Notes: generated by a model from the letters alone, not told the origin. A stretch of 64,000 nucleotides of DNA from Tolypeutes matacus (GCA_026826555.1 JAKSZT010053837.1:2297687-2361686); one strand, 5' to 3'; positions 46,784 through 59,031 are shown, counted from the first letter of the stretch. Numbers and translations are program-made.

Positions 46784-47479
46784 TGAGCTACCTCTGCAAT
46801 AAGAGGAGCACTCAGGGCAAAGGAGCTGTGCCTTTGTTCCCCTTTTGGGACGACTGTGCATATCTCATTCTCTACACATTCTGTAGCTCTTTGGGTCACT
46901 GGCAAGCCCCCAGCAGTGTGGTCAGACAGAGAGAGAAGTCAATGGTCCCAAGCCTTCTTCCTTTCCCTTGAAGATCAAATGTTGAACTGACAGCCAGTGG
47001 GATGCCATAGCCAGGCAAGGTGACTCCATAGCAGGGGCTAAAGGGAAACAGCCTGCAAGGGGAAGGTGGCCAATACTCTCTGGGAGATTTGCCAGAAGCC
47101 AAACAATGGGCCATGAGTTCACCAGACAGGCTCTATCATCACAGGCCAGCAGGCTATCCAGCAACCAGGGAGATAACTGAGGGCACCAGTCAGTGCCTCT
47201 AGGTCCATAATGAAGCCAGGGTCACCCCCTCTCTCACCAATGCCGTAAGAATTTATAAGTTATCCCTCCCCTATGTAAATGGATGTCACCTTCAGAGAAG
47301 ATGACACGGCCTCCTTGGGAGGCAATATGAAAGATGAAACATTTTTATCCAAAGGAGACTTATACTATCTAAAGGAGCTGCTTAAATGTTTAAATTGAAC
47401 TATTTTTGAAACCAGATTCATCTTTTGGGTTTTTGTATGTTTGTTTGGGCTTTTTACCCTGCAACCTAATAAGTCATAG
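46784..47479. other. Intronic unique sequence
   Basis: Several 70-80-codon frames on both strands, none with a recognisable domain. Confidence 0.4.
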
Positions 47480-47966
47480 TGGTTTTAAAATATGTCCACA
47501 TATTCTTTAATATACCTCCCTTCAAAAGGTGAAACCTAATTTCCCTCCCCTTGAAAGTGGACCAGACTTGTTTCTAAAGAATAGACTGTGGCAGAAGTGA
47601 TTCTATGCAACTTCTTAGACTAGATCATAATAAGGATAGTTTCTACCTGGTTCTCTCCCTCCTGGATTACTCATTCCAGGGGAAGCCAGTCACCATGTGG
47701 TAGGGAGCACTTGGAGAGGCCCACATGTGGAAAACCGAGTCCTCTCACCAAGAATGAGCACCAACTAAGCAATATGACTGAGCCAGAAGCAGATCCAGAT
47801 GATCACAGCGCTGGCCAACGTCTTCACTGCAACCATGTGAGAGACCCCAGGTCAGAATTGCCCAAATTCCTGGCCCACAGAAACTATGAAATAAATGCTT
47901 CTTGTTGTTTGACTAAGTTAATAAGTTTGGGGGTATTTTGTTATACAGTAAGAGATACCTAACACA
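47480..47966 (+). mobile_element. MLT1-type ERVL-MaLR LTR
   Basis: From ggttttaaaatatgtccaca through ccagtcaccatgtggtaggg, ggcccacagaaactatgaaa and ttgttgtttgactaagttaa to gagatacctaacaca. Confidence 0.7.
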
Positions 47967-47975
47967 TAGGTGAAG

Positions 47976-48187
47976 GGGAAGCGGCTGTGGCTCAATCAGT
48001 AGGGCTCCCGTTTACCATATGGGAGGCTCCGGGTTCGGTTCCCGGGGCCTCCTGGTGAAGGCAAGCCCGCCCACGTGGCGTGGTTAGCTGACCCAGCGAG
48101 CACAAGCAGCAAGGGGGGGATAAATGAATAAATAAATAAAATCTTTAAAAAAATAAAAATTAAAAAATAAATAAATAAATAAATAAA
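47976..48187 (+). mobile_element. DAS-type SINE, CGGCTG form
   Basis: Complete with a long (AAATA)n tail; TSD acataggtgaag at 47964-47975 and 48188-48199, at the 3' end of the MLT1 LTR. Confidence 0.94.
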
Positions 48188-48199
48188 ACATAGGTGAAG

Positions 48200-49320
48200 A
48201 CTCTAGGCGAAATAAAAGATCTACTTTTTCTTGGCATATTTAAGCTGAGGTAAGTATGTGTACTTGCTACACATGAGTGTTCCTAGTGTGGAAGGTTTGT
48301 GGTTTTACTAGGCCAAGAACATTTAGAAATCTAGAAGGAGAGAAAATGTCCCTTAGACATTAGTTTTGTCTAAGGGAAAAAAGAAAGCACTTAGGTGGAG
48401 ATGAATGTACTACAAAGACTCAAAGGAAATGAGGAAACTCAAGGATAGGAAGTGGCGGCCAGACCTAAGGTGGGACTGAAACAGGGGCCCAGAAAGCTGT
48501 CAATGCCAACACAGCTGCTGACTCCATCTCTTTCTCTCCGAGATACATGGCCTATTGTCTTTGATTCTCTCTGTGCATTAGCTGCATTTCCCTGTTTCTT
48601 TTTAGAGATCAGCTAGTTCTGCTTGCCCCTCATTGCCTCACTAGCCCCAGAAAGGCCACTTCCAAATGGCTGTGAAATTTACATGTCCTTGAAAGTTCAG
48701 CACTCCTATCTAAATAACCTGGTCTCTCAATGTTCCAATTCTAAATTCTTAGGAGAGAGAGTCTGTTTGACACAGCTTATGTCAGATGTAGAGCCTGGTT
48801 CCATCAGCTATGGGTACTGGGGTGGGAAAGTGTTCCCTTACTATCCTCTCAGCACTCTCTAAAAAGGGGCCGTTGGCAAATTTCACAAAAAGGAAGAGTT
48901 AGGAGAGGGAGAGATTGATTGATTGATATGGAAATAACTGACATCTTATTGTGCATGTCCATTTAAAAAATTCTTTTAACTCTACACTGGTGAGCCTGCC
49001 TAGAGCCCTGGTCTAACCTTCTAAATACTTATGACCTCTATTTCACTTCCATTTTAATCACCCAGCTGAATCTGTATGCCCTGCACACTGCGTGTAGTTT
49101 TCCCGCATACACACTATACTCTTTCATGCCTCCAGAGCTTAGATTTGACATAATTTTCTCTGCTTTGTCCACTTAGTGAACATCTATATTTCTCTCAAAC
49201 TCTGCTGGGTTTCACCTTCCTTGTGATTCTCAGTCTTTCCCCACTCCTTGAAGAAAAGTGATTCACATCTTTATTTTTGCTATAATACTTCTTTTTAATT
49301 TTTGCATGTATTACTTCTAT
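48200..49320. other. Intronic unique sequence
   Basis: No gene; a (GATT)n microsatellite of four units near 48915. Confidence 0.4.
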
Positions 49321-49349
49321 TGCTGCATATATCATACTACATTATGTTC

Positions 49350-49925
49350 ATAGATTCTTGCAGGGAGGAACGTCATTACGCTCATCTTTATACAAAGTAA
49401 GTGCTCAGTGATAGAGTCCCAGCACGTTGAACAATCAAGTTGTGACATTTTGAAGCTCTTTGTGGATCCCAGAGGAGTCCATGTTCTTGAAGCTAACCCA
49501 TTCCCATGGGTGTGGGACCCTTTGATTGGATTGGTCAGTTGGGGGTACTTTGATTGGATAATTTCAGTGAGGCATGACCCAGGGTGGTCCTTGATAAACC
49601 GAAGACTGAAAGCAGAGACACAGAGATGGAGAGAAGGAACCCAGGATCTTAGAGGGGAACCCAGGAGAGAGGAAGCCACAGACCGAGCAGCCAAATGCTG
49701 AAGCAACAAGACTTGGAAGAGAAGCAGATGCCTCCATGTGCCTTGCCACCTGGAAGGAGTCCAGGATCACCAGCAGCCGACCTTCAATGAGACAGCATCC
49801 CTGATGATGCCTTACTTTGGACATTTTCACAGCCTTAGCACTGTAAGCTTATAACTTAATAAATTCTCATTATAAAAGCCAACCCATTTCTGGTATATTG
49901 CTCACAACAGCTTTTAGCAAAATAA
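49350..49925 (+). mobile_element. ERVL-like LTR related to the 35.5-kb LTR
   Basis: Middle words ttgaagctctttgtggatcc and aagcagagacacagagatgg; end cactgtaagcttataactta, aataaattctcattataaaa, gccaacccatttctggtata, as in the 35.5-kb LTR. The edges are not exact. The 125- and 97-codon frames here are LTR artefacts. Confidence 0.65.
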
Positions 49926-51055
49926 AATACATGCCTTTTGGCATTAACCTAAAGCAGCTTAATTTATTTATTTTTTTCCACTGTCCCTTTGAAAACACTC
50001 GGTAGGGTATTGGTTCTTCTATCCCTGGCTGAAAACTTGGAGAATTCCACCTTATTTCTGGGCACTCTTAGATAAGAGAAGGCCCTCTAGTTAGGAATGA
50101 AAAAATCCAATTATGTATAATAGTTGAAATTTGGAACTTGACTTAAAGTGAAGGAAGGTTTTTCCCTCTCCTCTCAGTTTGTACCTGCTATAGATAGGGA
50201 AGCCTGCATTTAAGGAAAGAGTGTGGTCACTTCTCTCTTTCCCTTCCTTGAATGTTTAACCCTCAGATCTTGCTAACCTGTTTCTGGCCTCTCCAGGGAC
50301 AGAGTATGGGATGAGGAACAGATCATTTGTTGGTCCTGGTATGAGATGCCATCACTTTCTCTGCACCTCACAGGTATTAAAAGCTGACTCCTCTCATAGG
50401 CACTTATGAAGGTTTTTTCCGCATAAATCTCCAGTTCTGGGAATTTCTCAACTGCAGTTACTTAGACCCAGACTATTGCATCTCTAGTCCAGTTGGTTAC
50501 TTACCCTAACAATCCAGCATGACCTTTAGCTTTTCTTTGCTGAAATCTGTTCATCCCTTTTGGTGGTCTTCTCGGTCAGGTCCAGGAGAGCCCCGATGGC
50601 TGTTTTGTGAGGGATCCACATATGGTTTGCAAAAAATACTCATGCCTTCTTTGCCCTGACAAACTCCGGGGATCTAGGCCCAGCCCAACAAAGCAGCAAC
50701 CTCTCATCAACCTTGCAGATTCTTCAGATGGAAGACTGTGTCCCCAAAATCTCATTTTCCTAGTCTTTGGATGAAGGACAAGCCCCCTTCTCTTCTACTT
50801 TAGTGACTGACATACTCACAGCACTCCAATAACTCTATTCAAAGACCCTCTTCAACCTTTCCCGGACTTTACTCTTGACTTTCCCAGTCTTCACTCCTGA
50901 CTCTTTTATGCCTTTAATTTGAGTAAGAGTTCAAGAGTAGTACACCCTGTTCTCACCTCCTATATTTTACACAAGTCCTACAAAGTGTCCTCTCTGGTAT
51001 CTCCTCTAAGATCTCAGGTAGCACCCCTATTTTAATCCTTTTATAACTGTTTAAC
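49926..51055. other. Intronic unique sequence
   Basis: No gene recognised. The right part may hold more of the gypsy-type fossil in unreadable form. Confidence 0.35.
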
Positions 51056-51159
51056 CAGGGGGTCAGATGTGGCTCAACTGGTTGGGCGTCCGTCTCCCAT
51101 ATGGAGGGACCTGGGTTCGATCCCCCGGATCTCCCGGTAAAAAAATAAATAAATAAATA
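51056..51159 (+). mobile_element. DAS-type SINE, short GGATGTGG form
   Basis: gtcagatgtggctcaactgg head, GGTTCGATCCCC box and (AAATA)n tail; TSD aactgtttaac on both sides. Confidence 0.93.
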
Positions 51160-52039
51160 AACTGTTTAACTAAACTGTCACCACTTGAAGTTTTTCTACT
51201 AACTTTCCACATGCTTCCCTCCTCACCCTGAATCTCCCATCCTATCCCATTCCACTCCTCACTCGTACATAATTGGCTCTCCATCCACTTCAAAACTTCT
51301 AGTTATTGAATCCTGTACTGTCTCTGAATCCCTTGTCTCTTTACATAGCCAACAATGTTTAGCCATTTAACTGGTGTGCTTGCTAGAGATTAGATAAACT
51401 AATACCCTTGTCTTTCCTCTGTACACACTTTAGCAATCCCCAATCCTAATAATGTGATCACCTCTTTCTCTACTTCTGTACTTGCACTTCTGAATGTTGT
51501 TTGATAAACTCACAAAGCTACATTGATTGGGTCTACCATAGATTCATATTTTCTAATCTCAATTGGGCCATACATATTTCTAGCTTGGGCAAGTCTTTTA
51601 TTCGCTTTTTTTGTGTGTGACTACCTATCACATCCCCAAGGATGAGACTCCATTCAGTATTCCAGAAGGCTGCAACTACAGTAATGGCAGGTATGTCTTT
51701 GTAAGACACACTGTATCATCCAGCTTCCTAGCACCTGTCCCAAAACACCTCTTCTAGATTAAAAAACACATTGCATACAAAAGAGAAGCCAACTGGGGTC
51801 CAGGGAATCCAGTCTCACTATTGAACTCGTATCAATTATATAGAATTGTATTTCTGACATCTCCCAAAAAAGCAGGAAGAAAGATGGACTGGACATCCTT
51901 ATATGTAGGCATAGAACCCCATATCAGTACAATATGAAACTTTTTAAATAAGGTCCAACAATCATTTGACATCCCACAAAGCAGAAAAGACCTAATCCAG
52001 TTTTATCCTGCTGGGCACAAGCTCCTCTTGATTTGCTTT

Positions 52040-53090
52040 CTATGCAACAGTTCTAGTGGCCTCCCATGGCTGAAAAGGCATTCAAGAACCTGAAGCATTA
52101 GTTATCTTTGGCCATCGTCTTTATTTACCCTAACTCATAAGAATCCTCTGAGACAGAGACCAATCCCTCCAGCATGGCTTCCTTTCTCAGAAGGTCTATT
52201 GGATGCAATCTCTCACTCATGTATGCCTGCTTCTCAAGAAAAGGGACCCAATTAAAGACATTATCCCATGTGGCAAAAGATATTCCTGGCCATTACCACT
52301 ACACTGGGTCTTGGCATCCAATTACTAAAGTATTATGGTGGTTTCAGCTTCGGAATTACTTATATCTCTAGAAACCAGAGTTGTCCTATTAGAAAGTACC
52401 CAGTCTCTTAAAGCTCAAATTCCTGGCCCAGACATGCCACCCCTCCTATTCCAAGTGATTCACTTAAGGAATACTAAAATAGGCTTGAGCCTCACCTTTG
52501 TCATCTGGCAGTACCAACAAAACCAATCATGTGGTCAGAGCAGCCACAATAACTCTGACAGGCCATGGGAGAAGGTTTCATTATCAAAGGCCTGTTGCAC
52601 ATGCATTCCCACTGGCACCCTCCCATTGGAGAACACCCAAATGGATACACTTCGGTCATGCCTTTGATAGCCCTCCCCAACCAATGGAGCAGAGTAGATT
52701 GTAAAAGATTTCCCCACCCCACCATTGCCATCAGCTCTGTAATGGCCCAAGATTTACCATGTAGTAAAGCAGTAAAGACACCATCATCTGTGTCGCCTGT
52801 CCTAGATTGAAGGACCTGCCTAGGAGGCTCAAAGTCCTCCATCTCTACAGCAAATTCTGTATTTGCTGACTACAGGATCTATATTAATGACCTCATCACT
52901 GACCTTACCCCATTCTCATCATAGTGACCTCCCTCCAGGTTATGCTCACTATGCCCTACTCTTCTCCCCATCTCAAGCTCTAGCCTATATTCCTCAAGAC
53001 ATTTTTCAAATATACAGCCATCCAGATCAGGTGATCTTAAACCACAGGTCTAATTTCTTTTCTCCTTCTTCTGGAGGGAATAAATCAGCA
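52040..53090 (+). pseudogene. Ty3/gypsy-type pol fossil (RNase H to integrase)
   Basis: In shifting plus frames: an EKAFKNLKH-like word near 52075 (end of reverse transcriptase), then YACFSRK...HVAKDI (52218-52290), which matches the gypsy RNase H pattern AFFSRKL...NYDVGNREL. Farther on come a zinc-finger-like CVACPRLKGPA stretch near 52790, DLITDL (52887) and QALAY...DIFQI...PDQVI (52976-53035), like the gypsy integrase core xxLQDIFxLHGLPxxVVSDRG. Many stops and shifts. Resembles the MamGypsy/sushi-ichi type. Non-functional. Confidence 0.65.
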
Positions 53091-53245
53091 TTTCTCAAAA
53101 TGGAGAGCTTTAAAACAGACTGATGTCTAGTTCCACCCCCAGAGATTCTGATTTAATTAGTTTAGGGTACAGTCTAGGAAATAGCATTTTTTAAAGCTCC
53201 CCAGGTGATTTGAATGTGCAGGCAAGGTCAAGAACCTGTCTTACG
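53088..53245 (+). repeat. MER5A (hAT-Charlie MITE)
   Basis: ccacccccagagattctgat, aagctccccaggtgatttga and aaggtcaagaacctg. Confidence 0.85.
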
Positions 53246-53349
53246 GTTCTCTAAGCACAGATGAACTTATGCTCCACTGAGCATCCACAGTTTGATAAGG
53301 GGGTGGCATACATGGTGGAAAGCTCAGGGAAGAAACTTTCAATTGTTGA

Positions 53350-53530
53350 TCATACATTATAGGCCAAATTCTAAGCTAGTAACTTATGTAATCTTTTCAA
53401 CAGTACTTTATTTAGTCTTTAAAATAATCTTATGAGGTAGGTACTGTTATCCTTATTTTACAAATAAACTGAAGCTCAGAGATGTTGGATAGAGTGATTG
53501 ACAGACCCAAGAGTCAAACCCCAGGTCTGA
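53350..53530 (+). repeat. MIR-type element
   Basis: cttatgaggtaggtactgtt, cttattttacaaataaactg, gaagctcagagatgttg and caggtctgactcccaa. Confidence 0.82.
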
Positions 53531-53989
53531 CTCCCAAGTCCACACATTTCTACAACACCATACTCAGATGTCACACCTCTTACAGCTGGATGATCCCAAC
53601 CCCTAAACCCACCCTTCAACCCAGAACATCCTATTCTATGGCATCCATGGATTTTTCTTGCAGCATTTTCCCATGGACTGTAGACATATAGCTCAGCTGC
53701 CAGGATGTACTTAGGCTGCCAAAATGGAGCGAAGAGCTCCAAGGAAAATTTCTTGGTAGGGGACTACCATACCTGGCTCTTTACCGAAGTACTTCCATTC
53801 TATATATTAATACCTGGATCTTTCTCCATCAAATCAATTCTGAGGCTTTCCATTTTAAGCTTTTTTCACAGATGAAACCATGCTGCTTACATATCAGCAT
53901 TCTTTTGCTAGGCCTTGTAAAATTCTGTATTCCATCAGTATTCTTCTGCCTTGTACTCCAGATGATACACAAAGAATCAAAATATACTG

Positions 53990-54371
53990 GCTAGAGAAGT
54001 GGTTGTGGCTTAAGCAGTTGGGTCCCTGCCTACCACACGAGAGGTCCCAGGTTTGGTTCCTGGTGCCTCCTAAAGAAGACAAGCAAGACAGCGAGCTGGC
54101 ACACAGAGCTGATGCAACAAGAAGACACAATGAGAAAACACAACAAGAGACACAACAAATGGAGCGGATGTGGCTCAAGCGATTAGGCACCTCCCTCCCA
54201 CATGGGAGGTGCTGGGTTCAGTTCCTGGTGTCTCCTAAAAAGAAGAGGAGCAGACACAGAGCACAAACAGCAAACCCAAACAATGGTGGGGGAGGGAGGA
54301 GAGGAGGGGGAGGGAAAATAAATAAAATAAAATCTTAAAAAAAAATACATACACACACACACACACACACA
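53990..54371 (+). mobile_element. DAS-type two-unit SINE (AAGTGGTTGTGG form)
   Basis: Units at 53994-54070 and 54163-54240, tail aaataaaataaaatctt ending in an (AC)n tract at 54350-54374. Imperfect TSD around actggct. Confidence 0.88.
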
Positions 54372-55374
54372 CACTGGCTGAGCTATGTAGGACTGCTGCC
54401 AATAACAGGATGGACTCCAATACCTAGTGAACTAGAAGGGTAGAAGCCAGAAGTATATACTTTTGTATGTGCCAGTGGCACATCTGACCATGTTGATGGT
54501 TAAGTTCCACCACTTCACTCCATGAAATCCATATTTCACTCTGGCTGAGGGGTGGGGTTGGTGGGAGGCAGTAGGGACCAGAAAGAAAGAGGAAGCTTTA
54601 GGTGTTGGATAGTACCTTTAAGATGTCACAGGGTAAAAGCCAACCAATGCTTGTGCAGGTGTTCCATATATCCTGAGAGAGAAAGAGGTCAGATTAGTCA
54701 GATGCCTCAAGACAGTCCCCAAATTCCTGACTCTGTTCCGTTGCCTGTTTTTCCCAATCCCAATCCTCAGTCCTTGCTCAGGACTATGGCTTTTAGACCT
54801 TTCCATCTTCCACTCACCTAGACACATTCCAGTTTTCACCTTATACATCATAGCATTTCTGCTTTTGTTTACAAACACGCAAAGGTTCACGCTACTTTAA
54901 GGGAAACCTCTCTATGCTACTGCCAAGTTTTCTCCGCATTTCTAGTCTCATCTCTTGGCGTGTGCTTCATTTACCGCTCAGATTTTCCCATCTTCTCCTT
55001 CCCACTGCATTACCTTAGTTCACACTCACATCCTTTTTTGGTCTCCAGGAAAAAAAAAAAATTCCCTTGGCTCCTGAGATTTATTCCTTTATGTCGCTCC
55101 AAGAGTTATCTTCCCAGACACACACAAGTCATCGCCTTTATTTTAAAAACTTGATGGGCTTTCCCACTCCTTTACTACTTGACTCGTTGAAATTTTCTCC
55201 GCTCACATATAAGAGTTCACGGCCAATAAATACATTAATAATGTAAAGAAGGGACGACCATAAAAGCATATGGAGTTTTTACTACAAAATCTCGAGGAAT
55301 GTGGTGTTGTGTACTTGAATCCACCGAACTAATGTGACGCACCTTTCCCGAGAGACATTTTTGGTTGACCATTC
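54372..55374. other. Upstream region left of the CpG promoter, no gene recognised
   Basis: Unique sequence that may hold a GPR19 5' non-coding exon (minus strand). The splice donor cannot be chosen from sequence alone. Confidence 0.35.
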
Positions 55375-55520
55375 CCCAGTAGAAAATTTCGAAATTTTGG
55401 CGCGCTAAAAGACTTTTGGGCGAACGCATGCGCAAACGCACGTTTGGCGGTGGGCGGGTGGAGGGGGAAGAGGTCTAGGTTTTCGCGGAGGCAGATCTCG
55501 CGCTGTTTGAAGAAAGCCGG
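55375..55520 (-). promoter_or_regulatory. CpG-dense promoter core, candidate GPR19 promoter
   Basis: About 15 CpGs fall in 150 bases, against near absence in most of the window. Motifs: E2F-like TTTTGGCGCGCTAAAA at 55395-55410; NRF1-like CGCATGCGCA at 55425-55434; TTTGGCGG at 55443-55450 next to a GC box (GTGGGCGGG, about 55450-55458); TTTCGCGG at 55481-55488; and a CTCGC-N4-TTTGAA arrangement at 55497-55511 resembling a CDE/CHR cell-cycle element. There is no TATA box. It is the only promoter-like island upstream of GPR19 in the window, so I infer it serves GPR19. A plus-strand transcript is also possible. Confidence 0.6.
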
Positions 55521-55854
55521 ACCTCTAAATGTTTTATGTGGGGTTGTGATACTTTTTTTTTTCTTCCCCCCATTGTGACCCCAGTAGAATAGTGCTGGGG
55601 TGAAATAAATTAAAAAGGCTAAGACATAGCAGCGAGAATAAATTAGTCTAATAAAATGCCACACGCTAGTGGCAGTTGTCTGAGGATTTCTATGACGGAC
55701 TTCTCTACCAGGCCCCGGAAGCTGCACAGCTAGTTCTTCAGAAACGAAAACCGAAAAAAAAAAAAAAAAAAAAAAAAGTAAAAATGGAACATAGCCAGCC
55801 AGCTTATCACCTTAAGACCCAGTATTTTGTTTTGTTTTTCTTCTTACTATAAAA

Positions 55855-55990
55855 AAAATCCCATTGGCCACCAGTCGGTTTAACCTCCTGCCGCCATTGC
55901 GCCTGCGCAGAGGTTTGTTTACGAACTCGGGCGACCCGCTGGGTGTTGCTTATCACCGTCGGCAGCTCCTGCACTTAGGCCTTCAAGTGT
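55855..55990. promoter_or_regulatory. Second CpG cluster with CCAAT, YY1-like and NRF1-like motifs
   Basis: An inverted CCAAT (ATTGG) near 55863 is followed by a CCGCCATT YY1-like motif near 55890, an NRF1-type TGCGCCTGCGCA around 55897-55909, and further CpGs to about 55965. It lies 400 bases from the E2F-containing core, so the two may form one bidirectional or broad promoter. Alternatively it is the 5' UTR of the cDNA-like sequence that follows on the plus strand. Confidence 0.5.
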
Positions 55991-56738
55991 AATTCGTAAT
56001 GAAAATCATGTTTTCAGTTAGGAACAGTTGTTAAAAACAAGAGAGTTTAAGTGTAAGCTTGAAACCTGTGAAAATACGAACGGTAATGAGAATTCTGAAC
56101 ACTCAGAAATCGTTGCCATGCCAGATCTGTCACGGATGACCTTTATAATGAACCTAATGAAGAAGGTGACAGCACCACTCTAACCGTAACTAAGCAGCAG
56201 CAGTAAACCAGAAGCATAGGTAGTACTTAGGAACCTATTTAAAATATGGACCCCGTTATAGTAAAGATGCAAATAAGCCTATTCTAAGGCCATCCTTTTC
56301 AAGCAGACCTCAAGCAATACCTGCATGATTAAGACTGATTCTTCAAGCAGATTTAAAAAGGCAGTCATGCAAATTTTGAAACTAAAAAGAGGGTAATAGC
56401 CAGAAAAAGCACAAGCCAACAAGCAAATTTTAAAAATAGTTTGAAGGTCCCTTGAAAGTTTCAGATGGCTTTAGAAAGCCATGATCCTTCTAAAATGAGA
56501 TCTGATGAAACTTTGTGGTTTAGATATTGACTGGATCAGTTTGAAAATAAAACGAGGTAGGCAAGCTGATTCAAAACAAGGGATCCTAATAGAAAGATTT
56601 CTAATGATGCATTTTAATGTGATCAAAAAATAATCTTCAATAACAGAGATTGAGGTAAACTTGGATATCTGTGAAAGCATAGATTTAACAATGTGGCAGT
56701 TTCATTGGACTCTATTTGTTATGTTTAAAATGATGAAT

Positions 56739-56846
56739 TTGGGGAGTGGGTGTAGCTCAGTGTTTGAGTGCCTGCTTCCCACGTACCAGGTTCCAGATTT
56801 GATCCCGGATACCACCTTTTTAAAAAAAAAAGAAAAAAGAAAAAAA
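56739..56846 (+). mobile_element. tRNA-derived SINE, GTGGGTGTAGC form
   Basis: gagtgggtgtagctcagtgt head and GATTTGATCCCGG box, then A-rich tail. TSD around gatgaattt. It is closer to a tRNA A box than the other copies. Confidence 0.85.
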
Positions 56847-58202
56847 AGATGAATTTGAAGACCTTATTTTGTAACAGAAGAAAATTTCCTCAAGGAAAAA
56901 ATTAAGTAGAGAAAATGTGTGGACAGTGTGCAGATAGGCCAAAATTTGAAGGCTCTGGAAACTTCCAGTATCTTTAAGAGAAGCCTTCATCTCGAAAAAG
57001 CTAACTTCTGGATTTTATGTTCAGTGATAGTGAATTTTAGTAAGTCTAACAGCTTGCATACTCACCTTTTAGGACAAATTTGTAACAAAGTGGAAAGTGA
57101 CTTTAAAATCCTGCTCCATTAGACAAAGGTACACTGATTTGTTTGAGGTTAGGTGATGACCCGTTTTCCAGGCCAGGGTGAAACTGGCATTTTCTTCATG
57201 AAGGAGAAGAAATGAAGATAAGATGAATGAATTCCTTGTTCACCTTTGCAATTAAGACTGACTCAAAGACAGCTTACTTTGTGAAGGCAATCAACAACTG
57301 TAAAACAAAACTGAATACTTTTATTGCACATGATGAGATGGCTCTAATGAAAATTGAGTTTGGGAGTTGGATAGAGTTGATAAAGAGCTGTGCATCCTTT
57401 GAGACTCCTAGTTTATTTACATGTGATGAAAATGGCAGTGTAAGACAGATAAGTGTTCAAATAAAACATCATCTTTCTTCACTGAAAGAAAAATCCTGAT
57501 GGATTGGTTACCCATTCAGTCTGCCAAATGACTCAGGAAATACCAAAATTTCCATAATCAGTAGCTGAAAACGTCGTATATTTCTTTAGCAGCATTCCAG
57601 ACATGCTCCCTTGTGACTACCCTGACATTATAAAGCAGTGAAAAGACTGCTTCCATTTGTATCCACATATTTATGTGAATCTGAGTTTCTTTAAATGTTG
57701 TGACCTCAAGATAAATATGAGAATTTGCTAAACAATGAATCTGGTATGTGTTCCAATTACCAAAAATGGGTTGAATCAACACCATAGAATCTTATTAACT
57801 GAGTGATAACGTAGAAATTTTTTTCATGATAGATAACTTTATCATTTTTTAAAAATTATTAAACACAAATTGAGCCAAATTACACTATTTGCATTAATCC
57901 TTAATGTTAAACAAGAAACTTCAAAGAAATTTTGCTGTTGCTTCTAGCTCTGCACTCTCTTATGTATTGGGGGTAATTCCAACACTCTTGTTATATCTAA
58001 AGAATGTTTTAATAGTCAGCCAGGAGGAAAAATGGAAGAAAGAGAAGATGGTAAACTTTGAGTGTGACTTTTCAAGGAATGCCCATCACGGACACCTTTG
58101 GAAGCACTCTTTCATCAGCTAGGGAACTCATGACTGGCTTTCTCACTCCATTCACACCACCAAAAAGGAAAAAATTATAGCTTTCTGTTCTGCCAGCCTC
58201 AG

Positions 58203-58365
58203 AGTTGATAAAGAGCTGTGCATCCTTTGAGACTCCTAGTTTATTTACATGTGATGTAAATGGTAGTGTAAGACTGATAAGTGTTCAAATAAAACATCAT
58301 CTTCACTGAAAGAAAAGTCCTAGTGGATTAGTTACCGATTCGGTCACCAAATGACTCACAACAGG
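58203..58365 (+). repeat. Second copy of a 160-bp direct repeat (first at 57375-57542)
   Basis: Starts gagttgataaagagctgtgc in both places, about 828 bases apart. Identical for the first 55 bases, then about 90% alike. Confidence 0.93.
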
Positions 58366-59031
58366 GTGTTGAAGAGTCTTCTATCATAGTCAGAAGATGG
58401 CTCCAAACATCATGTCTTCATATGAAATGTTCCAAACAGAAAGGAAGGGGTACCGGCAAAAAAGCTTTCTCCTTACCTCTCCTAATGAGGAAGAAAGACC
58501 TTTCCCATATGACTTCAACAGACTTCCCTTTATATCTCATTACCCAGAGCTCTATCATATTATTACCCCTCGCAGCAAGGGAGGCTGGGAAAGTATTAGA
58601 ATAAAGCATTACTTGTATTTTACAAGTATGTTATATGAAAGGATGCACTAAAAATAATAGGACTTGTGGGAAATAAAGAGTTAGGAGCAGACCACTCAAA
58701 ATCTATGTAACTGTGTTAGTTGAGGACCATAAAAATTACTATGCTAAGAAAAAATACTAAAACAAATCTACACTGGCATTTGTGCTTAACATCACAATCA
58801 GTCCTCTAGCGCTGTGTTGACCAAATTGGTAGCCACCAACCATGTATGGCTATTGAGCCCTTGAAATATGGCTAATCCAAATTATGGGCCATATGTGTAA
58901 AATATACACCAGATTTCAAAGACTTATTATGAAGTGTAGAATGTAAAATATCTCATTAATAATCTTTATGTTGATTGCAGGTTGAAATGAAAATTTTAGA
59001 TAGATTATTGTATTGTTAAAAGTAATTTCAC

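Larger units (their letters stand above)
55990..58660 (+). pseudogene. cDNA-like decayed sequence, parent not recognised
   Basis: Codon-like stretches run on the plus strand in changing frames (for example 56919-57122, 57227-57499, 57904-58122, 58397-58651), each ended by single stops. This looks like a decayed intronless copy of a long coding sequence or an old gene. I could not assign a family. It follows the CpG cluster at 55.86-55.99 kb, which could be its 5' UTR or promoter. A 160-bp direct repeat lies inside it and a small SINE at 56739-56846. It could instead be a lncRNA locus. Confidence 0.3.

Noticed and set aside
49332..49709. 125- and 97-codon frames
   Set aside because: They lie inside an LTR and match no protein.
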